A stretch of DNA of 64,000 bases from Streptomonospora litoralis (GTDB lineage: Bacteria; Actinomycetota; Actinomycetes; Streptosporangiales; Streptosporangiaceae): positions 5,017,101-5,081,100 of the forward strand of contig NZ_CP036455.1 of assembly GCF_004323735.1 (NCBI RefSeq). The letters run 5' to 3'. Below, piece after piece: positions 36,343 to 44,702 of this stretch (position 1 is its first letter; the number at the start of each line of letters is the position of its first letter). Below the pieces are notes generated by a model, which ran no database searches, had not been told where the DNA came from, and saw only the letters and a program-made list of their open reading frames with translations. Position numbers and translations under genes: made by a program.

Positions 36343-37409
36343 CCGCGCCGACGCTACCCAGAACCCAGGATCTGTCCGACGGCGCGCTGGGCACCGCACT
36401 CCTGCACGTCGAACGCGGGGATACCGCATCGGCCCGCAGCACCCTTGCGCAGGCGGTTGCGGACGGGATCAGCACCGGAGGCAACGCGTCGCTGTTCCAC
36501 GGGGCCCCGGCGCTGGAATTCGTCCTGCTCCGGGCCGGAATCACGCGACGGGATGTGTGCGCCGCGGTCGACCGCGTTGTGGCCGCTCGCCTCACCGCAG
36601 CGCGTCGGCGACAGGAATCGGGGGTGCTGCCGCATGTGGCGGAATTCGACCTCATTCGGGGGCTGACCGGTCTTGGTGCGCTGCTGTTGGCCCGAAGTGA
36701 GGCCGCGCCGTTGTTGAAGGACGTCCTGGTCTACCTGGTCTCGCTGTCGCGACCGGTCCGCACCGAGGAACGTGAGATGCCCGGCTGGTGGTCGGATGTG
36801 GGCCCTTCCGGTGAGGAGCTCGACGGCGGCCACGGCAACAACGGTGTCGCCCACGGCATTGCCGGGCCCCTGGCTCTGCTGTCACTGGCCGCCCGGCACG
36901 GCGTCCAGGTACCAGACCAGCGCGAGGCCATCGCGGTATTCGACCACTGGCTCGACACCCACGGCTGCAACTACTGGACGAGTGACGATCAATTGCGGGC
37001 GCCCGGTCCGCCCACGCCGGTGCCGACGCGTCCGTCCTGGTGCTACGGACGCGCCGGCACCGCCCGCGCCCAGCACCTGGCCGCGATCGCCTTGGGCGAT
37101 CCGTCCCGCCGACGCGCGGCCGAGAACCAGGTCATACAGACCCTGACGGATGCGGTCTGGCTCGACCGCATCACCGACGCCACTCTGTGCCACGGCTGGG
37201 CCGGGCTACTGACCGTCGTCCGCGCCGTCGCCGAAGACAGCCCAGCCGCGGCGCGGTTCACCCCGCTGATCGCGGACCTGCACCGGCGTCTCGCCGCCGA
37301 CCGGGAACGGCTGCCCGAACGCGGACTCATGGAAGGCCGGGTGGGGGCGCAGCTGCCCGTGGAGGCCACCGACGCCACCGGCTGGGCGCGTCTCCTGCTG
37401 ATCACCTGA
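36339..37409 (+). CDS. Lanthionine synthetase C (cyclase)
   Basis: This 356-aa LanC-family zinc enzyme adds Cys thiols to dehydroalanine/dehydrobutyrine to form lanthionine rings. The catalytic and zinc motifs are clear: GHGNNGVAHGIAG (His172 as probable acid/base), SWCYGRAG (zinc Cys235) and LCHGWAG (zinc Cys284 and His285). The length is near the lower end for LanC proteins. The start overlaps the lanB stop in ATGA, so the two are translationally coupled. It works with LanB and the FxLD methyltransferase on the peptide encoded at 34042. Confidence 0.95.
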   Translation: MTAPTLPRTQDLSDGALGTALLHVERGDTASARSTLAQAVADGISTGGNASLFHGAPALEFVLLRAGITRRDVCAAVDRVVAARLTAARRRQESGVLPHVAEFDLIRGLTGLGALLLARSEAAPLLKDVLVYLVSLSRPVRTEEREMPGWWSDVGPSGEELDGGHGNNGVAHGIAGPLALLSLAARHGVQVPDQREAIAVFDHWLDTHGCNYWTSDDQLRAPGPPTPVPTRPSWCYGRAGTARAQHLAAIALGDPSRRRAAENQVIQTLTDAVWLDRITDATLCHGWAGLLTVVRAVAEDSPAAARFTPLIADLHRRLAADRERLPERGLMEGRVGAQLPVEATDATGWARLLLIT

Positions 37410-37461
37410 ACCGGACGGGCATCCGCATGCCGCCGCACCAACTAAGGAGCTTGCCACGACC

Positions 37462-39513
37462 ATGAAAGACGAGGACGAACGTCTTCCCGGAGCCGCTGAG
37501 GAAGGCTGGTGGAGCGCTAGCGTGTGGTTCGCGGGTGAGGCTGGAGTGAGCTCGCACGCCGCTCAGGCTCTGTGCTCGACGCTGGCCGACCAGCGCTTCC
37601 ACTTTGTGCGCAAGGACGGCGGGCTGAGACTGCGCACGCAGCACTGCGCAGCCCATCACCTGGATGCCCTTGTCGCCGACCAGGTGGCCACGAGGTGGGT
37701 GGGCACCGTCTACGAGCCGGAGACCGAAGCCTTCGGCGGTAGCGCGGGCATGGCCATCGCGCATGCCCTGTTCTGCGCCGACAGTCCCTCCGCCTTGATG
37801 GAGACCGGCGCCCCGGGCGCCAGGGAGCGCTGCGTCCTGTTGCTGTCGGTCCTGCTCCGACACGCCGGCCTGGATCCGTTCGAGGTCGGCGACGTCTGGA
37901 CGAAGCTCGGCGCGTTGCGGCCACCGCTCACCCCGCCCGCCGGCTCTGCGCGTGACAGTGCGGTGGCGGCCATGCGGCGCCTGATGAACGCCGACGCCCA
38001 GCATCGGCCGAACGCCGAGGCCGACTGGGCCGAGCGCGTCACCGCGTTCACCGACGCCGGCCGCCGGCTGAGGTCCCTGGCCGACCAAGGGCGGCTCACG
38101 CGGGGCCTGCGGGCGGTGCTGGCCCACCATGCCGTCTTCGCCTTCAACCGCGCCGGAGTTCCCATCGACCAGCAGGCCGCAACGGCCTGGCTGGGCAGCC
38201 ACGTCGCCTTCGCCGATCGACAGGATGCTGACGTGTCCACCCATCTGTCCGCTCATTCGACAACCGATGCAACCCGAATGGAGACCATGACTTCCGCCAC
38301 CGACCCCGCCGACCTGCGCGACGAACTCGTGAACCGCCTCGTCGGCAGCGGCCACCTCCGCACCCCCGAGGCCATCGCCGCCTTCCGGGAGGTCCAGCGC
38401 GACCGGTTCCTGCCCGGCGTCGACCAGCACGCCGCCTACGCCGAGGACGCCGTATCCATCAAGCACGATGACACCGGCGACATGATCTCCTGCATCTCCG
38501 CCCCCTCCATCGTCGCCACCCAACTGGAGCAGCTGGGCGCCCGGCCCGGACACAGGGTGCTGGAAGCCGGAGCCGCAACTGGTTACAACGCCGCCCTCCT
38601 CGGCCGCCTCGTGGCGCCCGGGGGCCATGTGTGGACGGTCGACGTCGACCAGGACCTCGTCGAGGGCGCCCGCAAGAACCTCGCCGAAGCCGGCGCCTCC
38701 AATGTCACCGCCGTCCTGGGCGACGGCGCGGCCGGTTGGCCGGACCACGCCCCCTACGACCGCATCCAGTTCACCGTCGGCGCCGGTGACGTGCCGGCCC
38801 GGATCCTCGACCAGCTCGCCCCGCACGGACGCCTGGTCCTGCCCATGCGCATCCGCGGCAGCATCTCCCGCAGCTTCGCCTTCGAACGTGACGGCGACGC
38901 CTGGAAAACCGTCTCGTGCGAGATGGCGACGTTCATCCCCCTGCGCAAGGGCGTGTGCGACGACGTCTACACGCGGGTTCCCATGGCCGGTGAGGGCAAC
39001 GTGCTCCTGGAGACCTTCAGCGAGCAGGACGTGGACCGCGAAGCGATCCGCACCGTCCTCGACCAGCAGCAGGCCAAGGTCTACTCCGGCGTGAAGTTCC
39101 GCCAGGGCGACCCCTGGGAGTGGCTCTACCTGTACCTGGCGGCTGTGCTGCCCAACGGCCTGTCCCGCATGCCGGGTGCCCGCCCCGGCTTCACCCCGCA
39201 CTTCGGCTGGGGCTCGATGGCCGCCCTCGACGGCGGCAGCCTGGCCTACCTGACGGTGCGCGAGGGCGAGGACGCGCAGGGCCGGTTCTGGGAGATCGGC
39301 GTCATCGGCCATGGCCCGTGCGCCGACGAGCTCGCCGAGCAGGTCGCGGGCGAGATCGTCGCGTGGGATGAGGGCTGGGGCAACACCGCGCCCAGCCCCA
39401 CCTTCCGCATGGCCCTCGGCGAGGCGCGCGACCGGCTGAAGACCAACGATCCGCGCTTCGTCATCGACAAGCCTCACAGCCGCCTGGTCATCGACTGGCC
39501 GCGCCGCAGCTGA
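37462..39513 (+). CDS. FxLD-system methyltransferase fused to LanB-type elimination domain
   Basis: In this 683-aa two-part enzyme, residues about 15-250 match the SpaB C-terminal/thiopeptide-type domain that eliminates glutamate from glutamylated Ser/Thr (segments STLADQRFHFVRKDGGLRLR, CADSPSALMETG, RERCVLLLSVLLRHAGL). Residues about 275-683 form a protein-L-isoaspartate methyltransferase-like domain of the FxLD system, with YAEDAVSIKHDD, SAM motif VLEAGAATGYNAALLG near 366 and a conserved end GRFWEIGVIGHGP. Relatives methylate an Asp in the peptide, giving an aspartimide and then isoaspartate. It thus supplies the half missing from the short LanB. ATG 37462 has AAGGAG about 15 nt upstream, a longer spacing than usual. 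Confidence 0.9.
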   Translation: MKDEDERLPGAAEEGWWSASVWFAGEAGVSSHAAQALCSTLADQRFHFVRKDGGLRLRTQHCAAHHLDALVADQVATRWVGTVYEPETEAFGGSAGMAIAHALFCADSPSALMETGAPGARERCVLLLSVLLRHAGLDPFEVGDVWTKLGALRPPLTPPAGSARDSAVAAMRRLMNADAQHRPNAEADWAERVTAFTDAGRRLRSLADQGRLTRGLRAVLAHHAVFAFNRAGVPIDQQAATAWLGSHVAFADRQDADVSTHLSAHSTTDATRMETMTSATDPADLRDELVNRLVGSGHLRTPEAIAAFREVQRDRFLPGVDQHAAYAEDAVSIKHDDTGDMISCISAPSIVATQLEQLGARPGHRVLEAGAATGYNAALLGRLVAPGGHVWTVDVDQDLVEGARKNLAEAGASNVTAVLGDGAAGWPDHAPYDRIQFTVGAGDVPARILDQLAPHGRLVLPMRIRGSISRSFAFERDGDAWKTVSCEMATFIPLRKGVCDDVYTRVPMAGEGNVLLETFSEQDVDREAIRTVLDQQQAKVYSGVKFRQGDPWEWLYLYLAAVLPNGLSRMPGARPGFTPHFGWGSMAALDGGSLAYLTVREGEDAQGRFWEIGVIGHGPCADELAEQVAGEIVAWDEGWGNTAPSPTFRMALGEARDRLKTNDPRFVIDKPHSRLVIDWPRRS

Positions 39514-39517
39514 GCCC

Positions 39518-40618
39518 ATGATCCCCCCGATCGCCACCCGCATTCCGCTGGTGCGTCGCCCCAAGGCTCCCGCGCTGCCGTTAGAGCAACGCATCGCCCA
39601 CGTCACGGGGCTGGCCGATGAGTCCGCTGGCGCGAGCCACCACGACCTCGTGGCCCGCGCCAGCGGAGTCCTCAACTACGCCGCGCTGATCGCCTCCGAC
39701 GCCGCGCTACCCGACCTGGCCGCCGACCTCTGCTGGAAACAGCACCGCGCCTTCGCCGACGCCGGCCGTCTCACCGGAGAGATCGCGGTCATGGCACTCA
39801 TGCCGTTGATCAACCTCTCCCGGCTGCTGACGCGCGAAGGCGACGGAGAAGGCGCCTACGACGTACTCAAGCAGCTCTACCGCACCGCCCACGCGCGCAG
39901 CTCGACCCACATCCGCGGCCACGACGTCGACCTATCGGCCCTCACCGCCACGGAATCGGACCACCACGATGTCTGCAAGGCACTGTGGGTCGCACTCCTC
40001 GTCGACGGCGCCCGGGCCCTGGCGCGCATCGGATGCTGGACCCAGGCCGCCGAAGCCATGACCGCCCATCGCGGCGTCGGGCACCGCCTTCTCGACGGCC
40101 GCCAGATCATGATCATGTCGCTGATGGAACGGGGCCTTTACCAGCAAGCGCGCGATGCGATCGAGGCCACCGCGCCCACCGAAGAATGGGAGAACGCCAT
40201 CGCGGCCCTGCTGCAAGTGGCCTGCCGTCCTGCAACCGCGCCGGCCTCCGCGCAAGAACGGGACGAGGCACTGCTCGGGGCGGGAGCGGTGCTCACCTCC
40301 CCTGACCCTGCGACTGCGCTGTTCCAGACCCGCGTCGGCCTGGCCGCTCTTGAACTAACCCACCACCACACCGGCCCCCACACCGCCGGATTACACGACC
40401 CCATCGTCGACGCGGCCCGTCTCGACGCCTACGCCGCCCGCGACACCCTCACCCACCCCCTCGTCGGCGCCCACTTGGATGAGGAGCAGAGAAGCCACCT
40501 CGAATCCATAGTCGCCGAATCCGGGCTCGGCGCCGGCAGGCTTTCACCAACTCACATGGAGACCCTGACCGCCGCGTCCGAACGCGCCGAAGCCGCTCTC
40601 CGCAGACTCCTGGCGTGA
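39518..40618 (+). CDS. Helical-repeat protein of unknown function at the end of the lanthipeptide operon
   Basis: This 366-aa protein starts 4 nt after the methyltransferase stop, so it is almost certainly co-transcribed with it. It is Ala/Leu/Arg-rich and all-helical in appearance, with helix pairs such as DLAADLCWKQHRAFADAG and MSLMERGLYQQARDAIEAT that look TPR-like. There is no HTH, signal peptide or catalytic motif. It might be a scaffold or regulator for the pathway. I do not recognise a named family. Confidence 0.75.
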   Translation: MIPPIATRIPLVRRPKAPALPLEQRIAHVTGLADESAGASHHDLVARASGVLNYAALIASDAALPDLAADLCWKQHRAFADAGRLTGEIAVMALMPLINLSRLLTREGDGEGAYDVLKQLYRTAHARSSTHIRGHDVDLSALTATESDHHDVCKALWVALLVDGARALARIGCWTQAAEAMTAHRGVGHRLLDGRQIMIMSLMERGLYQQARDAIEATAPTEEWENAIAALLQVACRPATAPASAQERDEALLGAGAVLTSPDPATALFQTRVGLAALELTHHHTGPHTAGLHDPIVDAARLDAYAARDTLTHPLVGAHLDEEQRSHLESIVAESGLGAGRLSPTHMETLTAASERAEAALRRLLA

Positions 40619-41128
40619 GGGGAGTTCGTGCTCCCGACGGCACCTCAGAGGAGGACGGCGCCCCAGCGCCATCAGCCTTTGACCACCGGGGCCTGCGCCC
40701 CCGGTATCGACGCGCTGCTCACCGACTCTGGAGAAAGGTTCGGCGGCCACGACGATCCCGGCCACGGGCAGCAGACATTGCTGTGACCGCACGACGCTGA
40801 GAACGGGGCAAGGTGTGACCACGAGTCTCCCGTCCGAGGCGAACGGGACTCATGAACCGTGGCTACGGCCACACCCGGGGAGGCCGCATCACAGACGCCG
40901 GCGCCGTTTCCAGCAACCAATCCACTGTTGCGCCCCGGCTCTGGCGCAGGCTGTATTGCCTGTCGCCGACCCGGACGGGCTCGGTGTGCTGATCGTAGCC
41001 TGCTGCAGCAACAGAGGAGGCACAGTGGAACGCCATCGGCGCGGCCTACAGACGACTTTCCGCTGTACAGCGGGAGAACAGCTAGAGGCAGCGTCCCCGA
41101 GCGAACCGATCACAACCAAGGAACCCGC
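40619..41128. other. Intergenic region, no gene supported
   Basis: About 510 nt lie between the helical-repeat gene and the APH-fold kinase gene. Long frames run through it, but their translations are low-complexity and without family features. It probably holds the end of the lanthipeptide transcript and a promoter for the kinase. An AAGGA box at the 3' end serves the kinase start. Confidence 0.45.
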
Positions 41129-42205
41129 ATGCCCAACTCCGCCGGCCTTTCCGCTACCGTGGCCCGCGTTCTGGACGAACGCTACGGGCTGGCCCCTGCG
41201 CAGCTGTCTCCGGTGCGCGGCGGCCAACACACCGTCAACCTGCGCGCCGATAGTGGCAAGCGCGCGATGTTCGTCAAAACGTACGAGGATTCCGCCGACC
41301 TGGCCACCGAACGCCGCGCGATCGCGCTCTCGGAGTTCGCCGGCGAAAACGGCGTCCCCGTCTCCCCCGTTATCGACAACCGAGAAGGCGATCCCATAGA
41401 CACCAGCTCACCGGTGGCGATGTCGGTATGGGAGTGGATGCCCGGCAGCGCGGCCCAGGAACTGAACCCTTCTATCGCCGAGCAGGCGGGTCGTGCGCTA
41501 GGTCATCTGCACCGCGCCACCGCTGACCTGACCGAAAGCCGTCGGCCCGCCGGCCCCGTGCAGGACGCATGGCGCGGTATTGACACCGACGGCATCTCCG
41601 CCACCATCGACCATCTGCTCGGCATCATCGAGGAACGGGTACACGCGGGGCAGGCCGGCCCTTTCGACACCCTCGCTGCCCGCACCCTGACGGAGCGGCG
41701 GGCGATGCTCCCCGCCCTTCCCTCCCTCGCCGCGGAACTTCCCGGGGATCTCACCGTCCAGGTCTTGCACGGCGACTACGCCCCCCGCAACCTGCTCTTC
41801 GACGACGAAGGACGACTCACAGCCGTCCTCGACTTCTCACCGCCAACCCCTGGACTCCTCGCTTATGACATCGGCCGCGCCGCGCTTTTCGCCACGACTC
41901 TCGCGCGCGGCGACTGGCTCGACTGCGCCAACGCCCTCCTCACCGCCTATCTCGACGTCAACCCGACCGTCACAGCTTCGGACCTGCAAGCTTGTTACCA
42001 CGTCCCCGTCATTCAACTTCTACGCAGTCTCTACGGCATCAAACAGCACTACCTCAGCCCCGGCATCGACCAGGCCGACCTCGACGACTTCTGGCACATG
42101 CGCCACCGCGCCGCCCAGACTCTGCTGGAGCATCGCGGATCAATCGAGGACATGCTCACCAAGCTGGCCCACCACCTCCCACCGACGAGGCCGTCGCGAT
42201 GCTGA
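41129..42205 (+). CDS. Phosphotransferase of the APH (aminoglycoside/choline kinase-like) fold
   Basis: This 358-aa protein has a protein-kinase-like N lobe with a Lys in RAMFVKTYEDS. The catalytic loop is VLHGDYAPRNLLF (HxDxxxxN), and the metal-binding segment is AVLDFSPPTPGLLAYDIG. APH-fold enzymes phosphorylate small molecules, from antibiotics to homoserine or thiamine. No resistance subfamily can be recognised. ATG 41129 has AAGGA 7 nt upstream. It lies 510 nt after the lanthipeptide genes on the same strand; a second APH-fold gene lies beside the decayed FxLD locus at 45.6 kb, so a link with such loci is possible. Confidence 0.88.
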   Translation: MPNSAGLSATVARVLDERYGLAPAQLSPVRGGQHTVNLRADSGKRAMFVKTYEDSADLATERRAIALSEFAGENGVPVSPVIDNREGDPIDTSSPVAMSVWEWMPGSAAQELNPSIAEQAGRALGHLHRATADLTESRRPAGPVQDAWRGIDTDGISATIDHLLGIIEERVHAGQAGPFDTLAARTLTERRAMLPALPSLAAELPGDLTVQVLHGDYAPRNLLFDDEGRLTAVLDFSPPTPGLLAYDIGRAALFATTLARGDWLDCANALLTAYLDVNPTVTASDLQACYHVPVIQLLRSLYGIKQHYLSPGIDQADLDDFWHMRHRAAQTLLEHRGSIEDMLTKLAHHLPPTRPSRC

Positions 42206-42984
42206 CCGGTCAGGAGGGCCGATCTCGACTACTCCACCGACACGCCGTCCCTAATCAAGGAGAGCCATGTCCTGACCCACTCGCTGGGCGAACGTCGTCG
42301 CTACACCCTTCGATACCGGCATTGCCACGAGGTCGGGGAGGTCGACCATCCCCATGTCCACGCCGCGCACGGGCGCTCTGTAAGGCTGTGAACTGGACGA
42401 GGAGCGGCGGCACCGGGTCAGCCAAGTGCGTGAGCGGCTGGCAGCTCACGCCCACTTCGACGACGATGAGCCTCGCCACGCCGGGAGCTCACCGTGAACG
42501 AATCAGCAGTCGCGACCCGATGCGCCCCTGGTCGCCCTGAACCTGGAAGGCACCGGAGCCCAGGACCGCGACGACGAGGCCATCCTCGAAATCGGTCTTT
42601 CCGGACGTGGACCTCCTACCGGGTGCATCCAATTGCCACCGGCTCCGCGTCCGTGCCTTCTCCGGCGAAGCTGCCTGAGAACCGCCTCGTCTATGCCGCG
42701 GGTGCTCACTCCGCCATGCACACCGTCCGCGAAGCCGAGATCCGGCTGCGGACCTGGGGGTTGGACTTGTCCCCGCCGAGGCAGCACGTCCTCAGCCAGA
42801 TCGACAATCACCACCACTGCGGTGGCCGGTCCGAGCGCGGAACCCACCGCGATGGCGGTCGTGGCGGCTCCGGCGGCAGGACTCACCCCCTCATGAAACG
42901 CCGGGCGATCGACATGTCCGAGGACGGACCACCCGTGCGACGCGCCCCTCGCACTCCGTGCCTACCGCCCGCGAGGGGAGCAGT
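42206..42984 (+). pseudogene. Gene graveyard: fragments of unknown and exonuclease-like genes
   Basis: No intact gene lies in this stretch. A fragment at about 42384-42496 reads ELDEERRHRVSQVRERLAAH, then HFDDDEPRHAGSSP and a stop. It looks like a genuine protein end. Overlapping that stop, a GTG with start-like context leads, after one frameshift, into PLVALNLEGTGAQDRDD, EAILEIGL (about 42517-42594). This resembles motif Exo I of DnaQ-type exonucleases, with Asn in place of the first catalytic Asp. Similarity then stops. A fragment of Arg/Ser-rich sequence continues to the DUF5753 remnant. The exonuclease call is tentative. Confidence 0.4.
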
Positions 42985-43354
42985 TCAGCGATACGGCGGG
43001 GCGCGGATCATCGACGAAGCCGCGCTACGGCGTCCGCTGGGCGACGCGGAGGTGATGCGCAAGCAAGGCGAATACCTGCTGCGCGTGGGGCAACTCCCCC
43101 ACATCGACCTCCAGGTGCTGCCGTTCAGCGTCGGTGCGCATGCGGCGCTGGGCTCAGCGTTCACCGTCCTCGACTTCTTAGGGGCGGTGGATCCAACGAT
43201 CATCTTCACCGACAGCATCGGCGGCGGATTGTTCGAGGAATCGCCCGAGGAGGTCGACCAGTACGTGGCGATCTTCGGCGACGTCCAGGGCAGCGCTTGA
43301 GTACCGTCGCCAGCGCCCAGTTCATCGAGGATGCCCGGTCCACCCCGAAGAAGT
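42985..43354 (+). pseudogene. C-terminal remnant of an XRE-DUF5753 (Scr1-type) regulator
   Basis: The frame contains ARIIDEAALRRPLGDAEVMRKQ, LPHIDLQVLPFSVGAHAALGSAFTVLDF and the end FEESPEEVDQYVAIFGDV. These match the last third of DUF5753 regulators such as the one at 23359. The N-terminal HTH and first half of the sensor domain are missing. At about 43296 a one-base shift moves the family's tail (LSTVASAQFIEDA) into another frame. An intact DUF397 partner follows at 43362. So the regulator is dead while its partner gene remains. Confidence 0.75.
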
Positions 43355-43361
43355 GAGCACC

Positions 43362-43556
43362 ATGTCCCACCCCACACCTGAGTTCCGCAAGAGCAGCTAC
43401 TCCACCCGGAACTCGCAGAACTGCGTCGAGGTCGCCGACCTGGACGGCGGTGCCGGCGCCGTCCGCGACAGCCAGCACCCCGACCACGGGCGCCTGGAGT
43501 TCACCTCCGCCGAATGGCGGGCCTTCCTCGCCCACGTCAAGTCGGACCAGGTGTAG
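43362..43556 (+). CDS. DUF397 domain protein (orphan partner)
   Basis: This 64-aa protein has FRKSSYST, NCVEVADL, VRDSQHP and EFTSAEWRAFLAHV, all typical of DUF397. Its usual partner, an XRE-DUF5753 regulator, is present directly upstream only as a decayed remnant, so this gene is an orphan. ATG 43362 is preferred to GTG 43353. A terminator hairpin follows. Confidence 0.9.
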   Translation: MSHPTPEFRKSSYSTRNSQNCVEVADLDGGAGAVRDSQHPDHGRLEFTSAEWRAFLAHVKSDQV

Positions 43557-43575
43557 CTCCACCGCCACAACACGT

Positions 43576-43605
43576 CGGCCCCTCCACCGTGCTGGTGAGG
43601 GGCCG
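43576..43605 (+). terminator. Hairpin terminator after the orphan DUF397 gene
   Basis: The arms CGGCCCCTCCACC and GGTGAGGGGCCG pair with one bulged base around a 5-nt loop, 20 nt after the DUF397 stop. From here to 43905 no gene is supported. Confidence 0.65.
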
Positions 43606-43905
43606 GCGCGCACCTGAGTGCTCCGCAGAGCATCGCGGCAAGCCTAACCATGGCTGGCCACGGCTTCGGAGGAACGTCGGGACAGCACGTCTACGAGCGT
43701 CCACCCTCCGGGCTTTCCCGGGAGCGTCCGTCCGGTCGGCGAGGATTCCGCGACCGGAGACTCGAATGCCAAGTCGTAGAGTGGTCGGTGGTGGTCGGCA
43801 TCGTCGCCCCTGCTACGCACGCGCCGCGTTTCCACACATGGCGTCGGCGGGCGAGGAACCAGGGCTCGCCACCTCCCAGCATCACAATGTCTGGTTGGGA
43901 AGCGC

Positions 43906-44547
43906 ATGATTCGGTCTGTTGTCTTTGATGTCGGCGAGACGCTGCTAGACGATACTCGTGAGTGGGCCCGGTGGGCTGACTGGATTCAGGTGCCGCGGCA
44001 CACCTTCTCTGCGGTGCTGGGTGCGGTTACCGCGCAGGGACGCGATAACTCCGAGACCTTCACCTACTTCAAACCCGATTTCGACCTCGCGCGTGAGCGG
44101 CAGGCCCGCGAGGAGGCAGACCAGGGCGAACACATCGAAGAGACTGATCTCTACTCCGACGTACGACCTACGCTCCAAGCGCTACGAGATCAGGGAGCGT
44201 GGCTCGGTATTGCCGGAAACCAGACACGGCGCGCTGCAGAACTATTGCGCCAGCTGGATCTTCCTGTCGATCTCATCGCCACCTCGGGTGAATGGGGTGT
44301 CGCCAAACCCGCACATGGATTTTTTGAACATGTCAAATATATGGCGTCGGGGACTGCCCGTGAGATCGTCTATGTTGGGGACCACCGAGACAACGACGTC
44401 CTTCCCGCCGCGGCTGCAGGTCTGAACAGTGCACTGATCCGCCGCGGCCCCTGGGGGTACCTGTGGGCGTCAGACTCTCGGGTGACCACACACGCCACCT
44501 GGGTAATCGACTCGCTTGCTGAACTTCCCGATTTGCTCAGGCCGTAG
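43906..44547 (+). CDS. HAD superfamily hydrolase
   Basis: This 213-aa HAD protein has motif I FDVGETLLD (nucleophile Asp, second Asp replaced by Glu), a small helical cap (residues 20-85), motif II LGIAGNQT, Lys in WGVAKPAHGFF and motif IV YVGDHRDNDVLPAAAAG. Glu at the second motif I position suggests phosphonatase- or dehalogenase-like rather than classic phosphatase chemistry, but the substrate is unknown. Base composition is less GC-rich than its neighbours, consistent with recent transfer. It is convergent with the APH-fold gene at 44703, with a hairpin between. Confidence 0.88.
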   Translation: MIRSVVFDVGETLLDDTREWARWADWIQVPRHTFSAVLGAVTAQGRDNSETFTYFKPDFDLARERQAREEADQGEHIEETDLYSDVRPTLQALRDQGAWLGIAGNQTRRAAELLRQLDLPVDLIATSGEWGVAKPAHGFFEHVKYMASGTAREIVYVGDHRDNDVLPAAAAGLNSALIRRGPWGYLWASDSRVTTHATWVIDSLAELPDLLRP

Positions 44548-44574
44548 CCTGCATCTGCCTTGCCGATTGACTAT

Positions 44575-44594
44575 CAGGGGGGCGGTACCCCCTG
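44575..44594. terminator. Hairpin between convergent HAD and APH-fold genes
   Basis: A 7-bp inverted repeat (CAGGGGG / CCCCCTG) with a 6-nt loop lies 27 nt after the HAD stop, in a 155-nt gap between convergent genes. Confidence 0.5.
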
Positions 44595-44702
44595 AACCGC
44601 GTCCCCGTCGTGTGGGCAGCGCTGAATCCTCCCACCAGGGCAAATGTCCCTGCCCGGGACTGACGGAGGTGGAAGGGAATGTACCCCCAGTTCCCGGCAG
44701 GT

